Assembly: GCA_964496125.1 (NCBI GenBank)
Contig: CAZBXE010000006.1
Span: 44,777-108,776 of the forward strand
DNA length: 64,000 nt
Direction of reading: 5' to 3'
Source: CAZBXE01 sp964496125
GTDB taxonomy: Bacteria > Chlamydiota > Chlamydiia > Chlamydiales > CAZBXE01
Part shown: in pieces, positions 52,981 to 60,842 of the stretch
How the letters are laid out: each line of letters opens with the position of its first letter
Numbering within the stretch: position 1 is the stretch's first letter
The notes under the pieces: model-generated
What the model was told of the DNA's origin: nothing
What the model saw: the letters and a program-made list of their open reading frames with translations, nothing else
Databases searched by the model: none
Made by a program: the position numbers and the translations under genes

Positions 52981-53000
52981 TTGGCACGTTTTGGTACAAT
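52972..53000 (+). promoter_or_regulatory. Divergent promoter toward the 68-aa gene
   Basis: TTGTGT (52972-52977, weak) and TACAAT (52995-53000, 5 of 6) with a 17-bp spacer. Its -35 element overlaps that of the padR promoter on the other strand, so the two promoters may compete. Confidence 0.4.
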
Positions 53001-53027
53001 GAAACCCTGGGCCGGAGGAGGTAAACC

Positions 53028-53234
53028 ATGCCAATAGATCCAGACGATCTAAAAATCAGAGAGAAAAAAAAGTCTTTAGAAAGACATCTCGAAGCACAGG
53101 AATACATCGAAAAAGCACACGAAGAGGACAAGGCCAACAAAATGGGTCAGCTGGGCGGAAAAAAGGTAAAACACCACATAGAGACCGATCCCTCTGTCAT
53201 CAATCTTTTCCATAGCAAAGTCAACCCCTCCTAA
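53028..53234 (+). CDS. Small highly charged hypothetical protein (68 aa)
   Basis: A strong GGAGGAGG ribosome site precedes the ATG. The protein is Lys/Glu/His-rich and probably helical, without membrane segment, signal or recognisable motif (for example KIREKKKSLERHLEAQEYIE). Its promoter region is shared with padR. The strong initiation signals argue that it is expressed. I do not recognise it. Confidence 0.6.
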   Translation: MPIDPDDLKIREKKKSLERHLEAQEYIEKAHEEDKANKMGQLGGKKVKHHIETDPSVINLFHSKVNPS

Positions 53235-53250
53235 AACTGGGCAGCTTCTT

Positions 53251-53280
53251 CCTTTGTGTCTTTGCGCCTTTGTGTTTCAA
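53251..53280. repeat. CTTTGTGTC-type short tandem repeat
   Basis: Imperfect tandem copies of an 8-bp unit: CTTTGTGT, CTTTGCGC, CTTTGTGT. I recall very similar CTTTGCGTCTTTGCGCC sequences at intergenic positions in unrelated bacterial genomes, where their role is unexplained. Confidence 0.5.
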
Positions 53281-53345
53281 CATTTTTTTAGTCAAGTTAG
53301 TGTATACAACACATCGCGCGACAATAAGAGAAAGTCGAAGGTTTA

Positions 53346-53509
53346 ATGAACCTATCCGGATATTCCACCTGGTTCTTTTTGAGTCTTTTTTTCCTATCCG
53401 TTTGTTCATTTCTTGGGCTGCTTTTTAAGTAGCCCAGCGAACCAAACAAACAGCTAGAGAAAAAATCCTTCAAAAATACCAACAGGTGGAATATCCGGAT
53501 AGGTTCATA
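53346..53509. mobile_element. 164-bp near-palindromic element (MITE-like)
   Basis: Two perfectly matching 26-bp terminal inverted repeats, 53346-53371 and 53484-53509, both containing CCTATCCGGATATTCC. The interior is also an imperfect inverted repeat, centred on the hairpin GGGCTGCTT-TT-AAGTAGCCC near 53425. It contains no gene. Long terminal repeats without a transposase suggest a miniature transposable element; a transcribed copy would fold into one long hairpin. I see no clear target-site duplication. Confidence 0.6.
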
Positions 53510-53543
53510 GACAATTGATCACTTACTCGATTAAAAATCTTGG

Positions 53544-53867
53544 TTATTTGTGTACATACTCAGTTGCCAAGAGTATATGCAGGAGCAGCGCTAAGGCAAA
53601 AAAGATGATAGGTATAACCCAACACAAGCGGGTAAGACCATAATAGGTTTTTGAATAACAGAACCACATCAAAAAAAAACTTAAAGGAATTGCAAAAATA
53701 GGCAAGAGATTAATGAAACTAAGCAGTTTATTCATTGAAGTAGCTCTGATAAATGGGACAAAGAAAAAAAACAAAAAAGGAAAAAGAAATAAATAAGTAA
53801 AACCCCAAACGATCATACTACATTTAGCTTTTTTCTGCGCAAAGGATATCGTTTCTTCGGTTATCAT
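53544..53867 (-). CDS. Small membrane protein, immunity candidate 2
   Basis: The 107-aa protein starts at the ATG at 53867, overlapping the previous stop as ATGA. It has three hydrophobic segments (about 19-40, 48-66 and 80-102) and is related to the protein encoded just before it: both share a basic KKAK/KKAR start, an aromatic first segment (VWGFTYLFLFPFL against AWTIIYIFLLPLL), PLSF/PLSLP and a WVIP/WSVP turn. I recognise no family. Two tandem copies after a lipase-like gene suggest immunity proteins. Confidence 0.65.
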   Translation of the reverse strand: MITEETISFAQKKAKCSMIVWGFTYLFLFPFLFFFFVPFIRATSMNKLLSFINLLPIFAIPLSFFLMWFCYSKTYYGLTRLCWVIPIIFFALALLLHILLATEYVHK

Positions 53868-54211
53868 AATAAAAATCGAATTATGGGATCTAGAGCAAGC
53901 ACAGTAATCAGTGTCAACCAAGGCACTGACCAGAAAAAAAATATTTTACCATATTCTTCACACACATAACTTGACCACATAAGATCTATGCTCACAGGCA
54001 ACGAAAGGGGGATTAGTGAGACGGTAAAAATAAACGATAACCCCTTTGGGATTGATATATGCGGATTATCAAAGATCATAACAGAAAGCAATGCAAAATA
54101 AGATAACAGAGGCAAAAGAAAAATATAGATAATTGTCCAAGCTATAGCACAGATCCTGGCTTTTTTTTTACTATTTTGCATAGAGCCTGTGTCATTGTTA
54201 CAGTTAGACAT
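53864..54211 (-). CDS. Small membrane protein, immunity candidate 1
   Basis: Taken from the ATG at 54211 (115 aa), which overlaps the lipase-like gene's stop by 8 nt; the frame is open to 54322. It begins SNCNNDTGSMQNSKKKARIC, then three hydrophobic segments (about 22-42, 56-76 and 90-108). It is a paralogue of the next gene. Direct translational coupling to the upstream lipase-like gene is the main hint that it protects against that product. Confidence 0.65.
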   Translation of the reverse strand: MSNCNNDTGSMQNSKKKARICAIAWTIIYIFLLPLLSYFALLSVMIFDNPHISIPKGLSFIFTVSLIPLSLPVSIDLMWSSYVCEEYGKIFFFWSVPWLTLITVLALDPIIRFLL

Positions 54212-55706
54212 ACAGAAGCGCCTCTTTTTCTCGCATCGTAGCTGCAAGTGAAAGACCTTTGTATTTTCCCACAAGTCTTTTGACCTCAGTTTGATAACAT
54301 TCACTGCAGAATTGATGCTCAAAACAACAGCCTGGATCGGGATCTAATATTGTTATCGCATTAATTTTTTTCATTAGGCTTTCATAGTGATCAATCCGTT
54401 GCTTTATAAAACTTTCAAAAATAAAAGGATTCATAGAATCAAGATATAGTATTGCGTCATCCGTGACCCACCGTTTTATAACGGCTTCTTCGGTTAAACC
54501 TTCTTTCATTCCAAGATATCTATGTACGGCTAAAGATCGAAAACAGGGCGATCCTATAGACGAAACAAGATCATTTTCGCTAGCATAATTGTGAGAATCG
54601 GAATGGCAGCTACCAGCCTCAAGAAACGATCCTCCACCAAATGTGAAAATTCGAATTTTCTGACCTTCATTAGCATTCAACAGCCTTAACGCATGCTCTG
54701 AGATGATAGCACCCTGGCTATGGGCAAATACGACGATTGGGCAATTGAATCCTTCTTTGTTTGATAAAGAAAGAAGATATCTAAAAAACTTAGCAGCCCA
54801 AGAAACAATAGGAGTATCGATTCCAATTTTTAAGGAAATGCATACACCAAGATCTTTCATTCCCAACAAGAAAGAGTCATTTGGTAACAACAACACCTCC
54901 TCTCCGCCTGCATAGTCCGAAATTAACTCTGCAGATTCTAACGCCCCCTCCTTTGAATTCAAAATGCCATTAATAAAAGCCCAGATACATTGACCAGTTT
55001 TTTTCTTGCCCACTGTCCTTACCAAAGTCTCAATTCCACCCAAATTTGGAGAAATCGCTTCTTCAGAGATTTGAACACTCCACATACCGTGATTGGGCCT
55101 AGAACGTAAATATTCGTAGCCATTTTTCTGATGAACGATTACCGCATCTAGACGATTCGTTTTCACCCATTCCACAGCTTCTTTTTTTGATAAGACTAGA
55201 TCTGTTCCTATCAAATAGGTGTCTTCTGCAGAGATATCTATTTTTGCTGTAATCTTTGGCAAAACGTGCGACTCTTCATTTCCCACCAATTCGTACCCGC
55301 ATATTTTTTCAATTACTTTTAGTAAGTTTTGAAATTCGATACTTGTAAGTGTACTGACTTTTTTATCTAGAGATATTGGTATACAACTGCTTAACTTTGC
55401 AGCAAAAGCATCCGGATTTTTAGGACAAAAATGTTCGGCTAGCGCCTGAACAGGTGAGTTATAATATTTTTTAGAATGAAGATAGGCTATAAGCGCTTTA
55501 TGACCCTGCTCTGGGTAAGAAAAAATAGCGAAACCTTGGTAAGAACCTATTGAACCATAAAGGAAAGCATAATGACTATGGCTTCTTATTAAGCCTGGAT
55601 TATTTACTCGCCATGATAAATTTCCACCTTTACGAACATGTTTGTTTCCGTTCTTGTCAATATATACAATAGTATTTTCATCCTGTGAATATGCTATTCG
55701 ATACAT
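54204..55706 (-). CDS. Lipase-fold effector candidate with an NNPG-type N-terminal domain
   Basis: The 500-aa protein is taken from the ATG at 55706. Residues 1-140 match a domain I recall from secreted bacterial effectors, with VYIDKNGNKHVRKGGNLSWR, VNNPGLIRSH, IGSYQGFAIFSYPEQGHKA, and YYNSPVQALAEHFCPK. The C-terminal half has a lipase-like core: nucleophile elbow AHSQG (Ser330), candidate Asp379 in ENDLVS and His395 in VHRYLG. There is no signal peptide, so secretion by a specialised system is likely if it is exported. Two small membrane proteins follow with overlaps. The effector role is inferred. Confidence 0.65.
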   Translation of the reverse strand: MYRIAYSQDENTIVYIDKNGNKHVRKGGNLSWRVNNPGLIRSHSHYAFLYGSIGSYQGFAIFSYPEQGHKALIAYLHSKKYYNSPVQALAEHFCPKNPDAFAAKLSSCIPISLDKKVSTLTSIEFQNLLKVIEKICGYELVGNEESHVLPKITAKIDISAEDTYLIGTDLVLSKKEAVEWVKTNRLDAVIVHQKNGYEYLRSRPNHGMWSVQISEEAISPNLGGIETLVRTVGKKKTGQCIWAFINGILNSKEGALESAELISDYAGGEEVLLLPNDSFLLGMKDLGVCISLKIGIDTPIVSWAAKFFRYLLSLSNKEGFNCPIVVFAHSQGAIISEHALRLLNANEGQKIRIFTFGGGSFLEAGSCHSDSHNYASENDLVSSIGSPCFRSLAVHRYLGMKEGLTEEAVIKRWVTDDAILYLDSMNPFIFESFIKQRIDHYESLMKKINAITILDPDPGCCFEHQFCSECYQTEVKRLVGKYKGLSLAATMREKEALLYV

Positions 55707-55810
55707 TTTTTCTCTTATCAAACTTCATCAACTGGTGTGACGAGTTTAACAACAATCCGAAATTCCTCCAAGCTTGAAAGGGTAATGTAACATTATTTCT
55801 GTAAATTCGG

Positions 55811-55889
55811 ACCAACAGGTCTTCTGGAAGAACTAAAAAATCAAGTTTTAGCAATCGATGGAAAACGGTTGTGTGGAACGCAAGATTGA
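55811..55889 (+). pseudogene. ISAs1-type transposase fragment
   Basis: A short stretch reads TGLLEELKNQVLAIDGKRLCGTQD then stop. The VLAIDGKRLCG core matches the conserved AIDGKtlRGS motif around the first catalytic Asp of ISAs1-family transposases as I recall them. No other part of the element is recognisable. It marks past insertion-sequence activity between the accessory block and rnc. Confidence 0.5.
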
Positions 55890-55941
55890 CACAACAGACG
55901 ATTGGCAATAAAATCTCGGGACGCTATACTCCCAGAAAGCT

Positions 55942-56664
55942 ATGACTAATCTGGATGAACTGTATCAAAAAGCCCCCGAAATAGAAGCCAAGCTTGGGTA
56001 TCGGTTCCATGATCGCTCCCTTCTTATTCTCGCCTTTGTCCACAGGTCGTTTGTCAACGAAAATAGAGCCCTAACAGAAGCTCATAACGAACGTCTTGAG
56101 TTTCTAGGCGATGCTATCCTTGGCATGCTCATCGCTGAATATCTCTACAAATACTATCCAAGCACCCCCGAGGGTGAGCTCTCCTACCTCAGGTCGCGAC
56201 TTGTCGAAGCAAGCTCTTGCGTCGAGTATGTGCAAAGCCTACATCTTGATCAGTATCTCCTCCTTGGCAAAGGAGAAAAAATGAACAGTGGAAGAGGGAG
56301 AGAGTCGATTCTTGCCGACTTTTTCGAGGCCATCATTGGAGGGATCTACTTAGATGGCGGCCTAGAGTCAGCTAAACGTTTTCTCTTTAAAAACTTCTCC
56401 CGCAACATCGACGCCATTCTTAAAAAACCCGCAGAAAACTGGAAAGCCCTCCTACAAGACTACTCTCAAAAAAAATATGGCCATCCTCCTGACTACATCG
56501 TCTTAGAAGAGTCGGGCCCTGATCACAACAAGATCTTTGAGATTGCCGTCCACTTGAACCAGAAAGAAATTGGTAGAGGGAAGGGCAATTCTAAAAAAGA
56601 AGCACAGCAAAAAGCAGCAGAAGAGGCCTACACACGCCTTTCCAAAACCGAAGACATGGCTTAA
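55942..56664 (+). CDS. rnc: Ribonuclease III
   Basis: Double-strand-specific endoribonuclease (240 aa) that processes rRNA and some mRNAs. The signature NERLEFLGDAILGMLIAEYL (about 50) holds the catalytic acids, with a second set near ESILADFFEAIIGGIYLDGG. A C-terminal dsRNA-binding domain (about 160-230) ends with GRGKGNSKKEAQQKAAEEAY. It is followed at once by radA. Sequence and length are standard. Confidence 0.94.
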   Translation: MTNLDELYQKAPEIEAKLGYRFHDRSLLILAFVHRSFVNENRALTEAHNERLEFLGDAILGMLIAEYLYKYYPSTPEGELSYLRSRLVEASSCVEYVQSLHLDQYLLLGKGEKMNSGRGRESILADFFEAIIGGIYLDGGLESAKRFLFKNFSRNIDAILKKPAENWKALLQDYSQKKYGHPPDYIVLEESGPDHNKIFEIAVHLNQKEIGRGKGNSKKEAQQKAAEEAYTRLSKTEDMA

Positions 56665-56665
56665 T

Positions 56666-58033
56666 ATGGTGAAAACAAAGACTGTTTGGTATTGCGCAGA
56701 GTGCGGAAGCAAACAAGCGAAATGGTCAGGCCAGTGCTCTGCCTGCCTCAATTGGAATACCATGAAAGAGGAGATGGAAGTTCAATCCACTCCACGATTC
56801 GCTGCACAACAAGAAAAAGTTTCTAGGCCTGTCAGGCTTACAGAAGTAGAACTGTCTAAAACCCCTCGCATCTCTACGACCATGTCAGAATGCGATCGCC
56901 TCCTTGGCGGAGGGCTTGTTCCTGGCTCTCTCACGCTTGTGGGGGGAGATCCTGGGATTGGAAAATCAACGCTCATGCTCCAAATGGCAAATGCCCTCGG
57001 CAAACAAGGCCTTCTTGTTTTTTACATCTCAGGAGAAGAATCTGTAGAACAGACCACCATGCGCGCTCTTAGGCTTGGAATTACAACTGAAAATCTTCTT
57101 CTCATTAGCGAAACAGAATTCACTAAAATCTATAGTCACATCGAAGCCCTCAATCCCGATATCTTAATTGTCGATTCAATCCAGATCATCTACAAAAGTA
57201 GCCTCCCCTCCTCTCCAGGCTCTGTTGCACAAGTAAGGGAGGCAACCGGTGAATTCATGCATCTTGCCAAAGGAAGGCAAATGGCTACTTTTCTCATCGG
57301 CCATGTCACAAAATCTGGCGAAATAGCAGGACCTAAAATGCTTGAACACATGGTTGACAGCGTGCTCTATTTTGAAGGGGACAAGCAAAATCTCTATCGC
57401 ATCATCCGTGTTGTAAAAAACCGTTTTGGTCCGACCGATGAAATTGCCCTTTTCCAAATGAAAGAAAACGGTCTTGCAGAAGTTCCAAACCCCTCAGAAG
57501 TTTTCCTGCAAGAGAGAAGAAAAGGAGGCGTCGGCTCCATCATCACAACTACATTAGAAGGCTCTCGCCCCATACTCATCGAAATGCAAGCCCTCGTCAC
57601 CGAGTCCTCCCTCCATAACCCTTCCCGAAAAAGCACAGGTCTTGATTCCAATAGACTTGCTCTCTTGCTTGCCGTCCTTGAGAAAAGAGTAGGCTACCAA
57701 ACCCATGTCTGTGATGTCTTTGTTTCTGTAGTCGGTGGTCTTCGCATCTTAGAGCCTGCCATCGACCTTGCCATTCTTCTTGCCGTTGCCTCCTCCTATA
57801 GAAACGTGGTACTCGATCCAGACGCTATCGCGATTGGCGAAGTGGGACTCGGAGGAGAAGTCAGAAGCGTCTCTAGGATGGATGCAAGGATCAAAGAAGC
57901 CTATCACATGGGATTTAAAAAATGCCTCATCCCCAAGGGTAACGTGGCCGGCCTAGAATCGAAGGAAAAATACCCCATCCAAATCGTAGGGATCGACCGG
58001 GTCGAGGAGGCCATCCGTGAGCTTATTGGATAG
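56666..58033 (+). CDS. radA: DNA repair protein RadA (Sms)
   Basis: RecA-like ATPase of 455 aa that helps process recombination intermediates. The start at 56666 follows the rnc stop directly; the open frame further upstream lies inside rnc. It begins with a C4 zinc finger (CAECGSKQAKWSGQCSAC, about 10-27). Walker A GGDPGIGKST is at about 93-102, the RadA-specific KNRFG at about 251, and a C-terminal Lon-type domain follows. All hallmarks are present. Confidence 0.94.
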   Translation: MVKTKTVWYCAECGSKQAKWSGQCSACLNWNTMKEEMEVQSTPRFAAQQEKVSRPVRLTEVELSKTPRISTTMSECDRLLGGGLVPGSLTLVGGDPGIGKSTLMLQMANALGKQGLLVFYISGEESVEQTTMRALRLGITTENLLLISETEFTKIYSHIEALNPDILIVDSIQIIYKSSLPSSPGSVAQVREATGEFMHLAKGRQMATFLIGHVTKSGEIAGPKMLEHMVDSVLYFEGDKQNLYRIIRVVKNRFGPTDEIALFQMKENGLAEVPNPSEVFLQERRKGGVGSIITTTLEGSRPILIEMQALVTESSLHNPSRKSTGLDSNRLALLLAVLEKRVGYQTHVCDVFVSVVGGLRILEPAIDLAILLAVASSYRNVVLDPDAIAIGEVGLGGEVRSVSRMDARIKEAYHMGFKKCLIPKGNVAGLESKEKYPIQIVGIDRVEEAIRELIG

Positions 58034-58679
58034 CTTGCCGGTTGTAGCAAGAAATTCTCCCCTCTCCCGAGCACAGGTGCAAGAAGTTCTTGAAGAAATC
58101 AGAAAATTTTATCCAGAACTCCATTTTTTTCCTACATTTGTAGAAACAACTGGAGACCTCGATCTGAAGACCTCCCTAAGAACACTCCCACAAACCGATT
58201 TTTTCACAAAAGAGGTAGATCTGCTTGTCTGCGGGGGACTCTGCCGCATCGCTATCCATAGCGCAAAAGATCTCCCCTTTTCTCTCCCTACAGGACTAAA
58301 AGTAGTGGCCATTACAGCAGGCGTTGACAAAAGAGATGCCCTTGTTTTAAGAGACGGGGAAACACTTAACACTCTCCCCTATGGGGCAAAGATTGCAACT
58401 TCATCCCTGCGAAGAGAGGATGCTGTACGAAAGCTAAGAGAAGATCTTTCCTTTATCGACATTCGAGGCAAGATTGAAGATAGGCTCGAAAAGCTTAAGA
58501 CTGGCGAGGCTGACGGGATTGTTATCGCAGAGGCAGCACTTATTCGCCTCGGCCTGACACACCTAAACCGACTGTATTTACCCGGAGAAACTGCACCTGG
58601 TCAGGGACAACTTGCCATCGTTGCAAGAGAAGAAGACCAGGAGATGACCGATGCCTTCGCTGCAATTGACGTCCGATAA
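58017..58679 (+). CDS. hemC: Porphobilinogen deaminase, short form
   Basis: Haem-pathway enzyme that polymerises four porphobilinogens into hydroxymethylbilane. GTG start at 58017 with GAGGAGG upstream, overlapping radA. The catalytic Asp is in HSAKDLP (about 81-87), and binding regions SLRREDAVRKLREDL and ETAPGQGQLAI are present. At 220 aa it lacks most of the usual C-terminal domain (normal about 310 aa), which carries the cofactor-binding Cys. Chlamydial HemC proteins are also short as I recall. hemD follows with a 29-nt overlap. Confidence 0.88.
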   Translation: MSLLDSLPVVARNSPLSRAQVQEVLEEIRKFYPELHFFPTFVETTGDLDLKTSLRTLPQTDFFTKEVDLLVCGGLCRIAIHSAKDLPFSLPTGLKVVAITAGVDKRDALVLRDGETLNTLPYGAKIATSSLRREDAVRKLREDLSFIDIRGKIEDRLEKLKTGEADGIVIAEAALIRLGLTHLNRLYLPGETAPGQGQLAIVAREEDQEMTDAFAAIDVR

Positions 58680-59265
58680 CATTTTGTATACAGGATTACG
58701 TCTACCTAAAAAATACCAAAAAGAAAATGTCCTCCATCTTCCCCTCATTGAAACTTGCGTAAGAGATCAAGCAAAGGATGAAATCGAAAAAGCCTTGCCT
58801 GTGGCAACGCATATTCTATTCACAAGTCAAACGGCTGTTGAACTATTCCCCTTTCCCTATGGCGAAAAAACCATTATCGCCCTAGGGAGTAGGACAGCCT
58901 CCAAAGTAGGACGCTGCCAAGCTCTCCATGTTGCAAGTGAAGAAACGGCAGAAGGAGTAGCCAAGCTGCTCGAGAGCCTCGAAATACAAGGACATATTCT
59001 CTATCCCCATAGCGCCCTATCACGCGATCTGCTCTCTACCTTCCTGGACAATAGACAAATTCCTTGCAGTGACATTATTCTCTATGACACGTTTCCAAAA
59101 CAGCCCAAAACCCCCATAAATCTCAATCTGTTTTCAGAAATTGTCTTCACGAGCCCGAGTACTGTAGACGCCTTCGTTGCTTTTTTTGGACCTCTACCTC
59201 AAAATAAAATTATCACGACCATAGGTCCAATAACTAGATTAAAAATCAGTCTATTGATACAATAA
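58651..59265 (+). CDS. hemD: Uroporphyrinogen-III synthase-like protein
   Basis: The 204-aa protein is a diverged HemD, with the usual phrases THILFTSQTAVELF, IIALGSRTASKVG, HILYPHSALSRDLL and IVFTSPSTVDAFV in family order. HemD closes and inverts ring D of hydroxymethylbilane. The overlap with hemC supports joint expression, and function is consistent with the pair. Sequence identity is low, so position helps the call. Confidence 0.82.
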   Translation: MPSLQLTSDNILYTGLRLPKKYQKENVLHLPLIETCVRDQAKDEIEKALPVATHILFTSQTAVELFPFPYGEKTIIALGSRTASKVGRCQALHVASEETAEGVAKLLESLEIQGHILYPHSALSRDLLSTFLDNRQIPCSDIILYDTFPKQPKTPINLNLFSEIVFTSPSTVDAFVAFFGPLPQNKIITTIGPITRLKISLLIQ

Positions 59266-59303
59266 AGGTTCTCAAATTCAACCTTTCAGAGTAAGGAAAA
59301 ACG

Positions 59304-59915
59304 ATGGTCCCACAATTTGAACTACCAGAATTGCCCTATGGCTACGACGCTCTCGAACCCGTAATCAGCCGCGAAATCATGACCCTACACCATGATAAAC
59401 ACCATGCGGGCTATGTTACAAACCTCAACAAAGCCCTAGTGGACTACGCTGAAGCTGAAAAAAAGAAAGACCTAACCGCCATGATCTCCCTCGAGCCCGC
59501 CATCCGCTTCAACGGCGGTGGTCATATCAACCACTCGATCTTCTGGACTAACTTAGCCCCCAAAGACAAAGGAGGAGGCCTGCCGCCCAAAGGACCCCTC
59601 GAATCGGCCCTCACTAGCACATTCGGCTCTCTTGCCACCTTCATCGAAAAATTCAACGCAAAAACCGTTGCCATCCAAGGATCAGGCTGGGGATGGCTTG
59701 CCCTCTGTCCCGGATCAAAACGTCTTTCTATCATTACCTGCGCAAACCAGGATCCCTGCAGCACAACCGGCCTTGTTCCCCTTCTTGGGATCGATGTCTG
59801 GGAGCATGCGTATTATATTGACTATAAAAACGTAAGAGCAGAATATCTGAAGAAAATTTGGGAAATCGTGAACTGGCAAAACGTAGCCGAAAGGTACGAA
59901 AAGGCAATCAAGTAA
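59304..59915 (+). CDS. sodA: Superoxide dismutase, Mn type
   Basis: The 203-aa protein has the Fe/Mn SOD metal ligands: the HHDKHH region near the N-terminus, GGGHINHSIFWTNL (about 72-85) and DVWEHAYYIDYKN near the C-terminus. The RFNGGGHINHSIFW and VAIQGSGWGWLAL contexts resemble Mn enzymes such as mitochondrial SOD. It removes superoxide in the cytosol. The stop overlaps the accD start by 1 nt (TAATG). Confidence 0.92.
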   Translation: MVPQFELPELPYGYDALEPVISREIMTLHHDKHHAGYVTNLNKALVDYAEAEKKKDLTAMISLEPAIRFNGGGHINHSIFWTNLAPKDKGGGLPPKGPLESALTSTFGSLATFIEKFNAKTVAIQGSGWGWLALCPGSKRLSIITCANQDPCSTTGLVPLLGIDVWEHAYYIDYKNVRAEYLKKIWEIVNWQNVAERYEKAIK

Positions 59916-60832
59916 TGCTCTTTTTTTCCAGGGAAAAACCAAAGATCAAAGAGAACACCTCCAAAAAGAAAGAGGGGTTCGATGGATTTAGTAAATGCAG
60001 CGGCTGTCAAGAACTGATTCATAACAGCCAGCTGCAACAAAATCTAAGCTGCTGCCCTAAATGCAACTACCACTACCGCCTCTCCGCAGAAGAGCGGATC
60101 CAGCACATGGCAGATTCCAAAAGCTTCAAAGTCTTGTTCGATCATCTCACACCGACCGACCCCCTGAGATTTAAAGACCAAGAACCCTACGCAGATCGTC
60201 TCGAAAAAGCCAAAGCAAAATCGGGCACAAATGAAGCTGTCATCTGCGGCAGGTGCCTCATAGAAGGAAAAAGCGTAGCTCTTGGCGTCATGGATTTTCA
60301 ATTCATGGGAGGCTCGATGGGCTCTGTGGTAGGAGAGAGGCTCACCTTACTCATCGAATATGCACTTTCTCACGAGCTTCCCGTCGTCATTGTTGCCACC
60401 TCGGGCGGCGCTAGAATGCAAGAGTCTATTTTCTCCCTGATGCAAATGGCAAAAATCTCAGCCGCTCTTGCAAAACTCCACGAAAAAGGGCTTGCTTTCA
60501 TCTCCGTCCTCCTCAACCCCACATCTGGTGGGGTTACTGCTTCCTTTGCTTCTCTTGGCGATATCATCATCGCAGAACCAGGAGCGCTCATCTGCTTTGC
60601 CGGCCCCCGCGTCATCGAGCAAACGATTGGCCACAAACTTCCCGCAGGCGCACAAATGTCAGAATTTCTCCTGGAACATGGAATGATTGATTGCATTGCA
60701 AAGCGCAGTGAAATAAAGAAAAAAGTGGCCACCTTTCTTGATTATCTCTCAGGAAATGAGAAAAAAAACCTAAAAACTGCAAAACAAAAAGAAGCTGAAC
60801 CAGCCTACCCACGTTTTGCTACAAAAGCATAG
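59915..60832 (+). CDS. accD: Acetyl-CoA carboxylase carboxyltransferase subunit beta
   Basis: The 305-aa protein transfers CO2 from biotin to acetyl-CoA, together with AccA, at the start of fatty-acid synthesis. It has a C4 zinc finger near the N-terminus (CSGCQELIHNSQLQQNLSCC, with a further CPKC), then a crotonase-type fold with VVIVATSGGARMQESIFSL and LNPTSGGVTASFASLGD. The ATG at 59915 overlaps the sod stop; the upstream frame lies in sod. Confidence 0.94.
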   Translation: MLFFSREKPKIKENTSKKKEGFDGFSKCSGCQELIHNSQLQQNLSCCPKCNYHYRLSAEERIQHMADSKSFKVLFDHLTPTDPLRFKDQEPYADRLEKAKAKSGTNEAVICGRCLIEGKSVALGVMDFQFMGGSMGSVVGERLTLLIEYALSHELPVVIVATSGGARMQESIFSLMQMAKISAALAKLHEKGLAFISVLLNPTSGGVTASFASLGDIIIAEPGALICFAGPRVIEQTIGHKLPAGAQMSEFLLEHGMIDCIAKRSEIKKKVATFLDYLSGNEKKNLKTAKQKEAEPAYPRFATKA

Positions 60833-60842
60833 AGGAAAACCT

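Noticed and set aside
52931..53140. Longer N-terminus for PadR
   Set aside because: The extension runs through the promoter and palindromic operator, and the PadR domain begins exactly at 52930.
53221..53482. Minus-strand frames over the repeat and palindromic element
   Set aside because: They only reflect open codons in the repeat sequence; KHKGAKTQRKK-like text comes from the 8-bp repeat.
54204..55706. Claim of a type VI secretion effector
   Set aside because: No structural secretion genes (Hcp, VgrG, sheath) are in the window, so the delivery system cannot be named.
55678..55908. 76-codon minus-strand frame before rnc
   Set aside because: No family resemblance and it lies opposite the transposase remnant.
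59264..59286. AAAGGTT/AACCTTT hairpin before sodA as terminator
   Set aside because: The stem is AT-rich and lacks a T run; it is more likely incidental or an RNA stem near the start.
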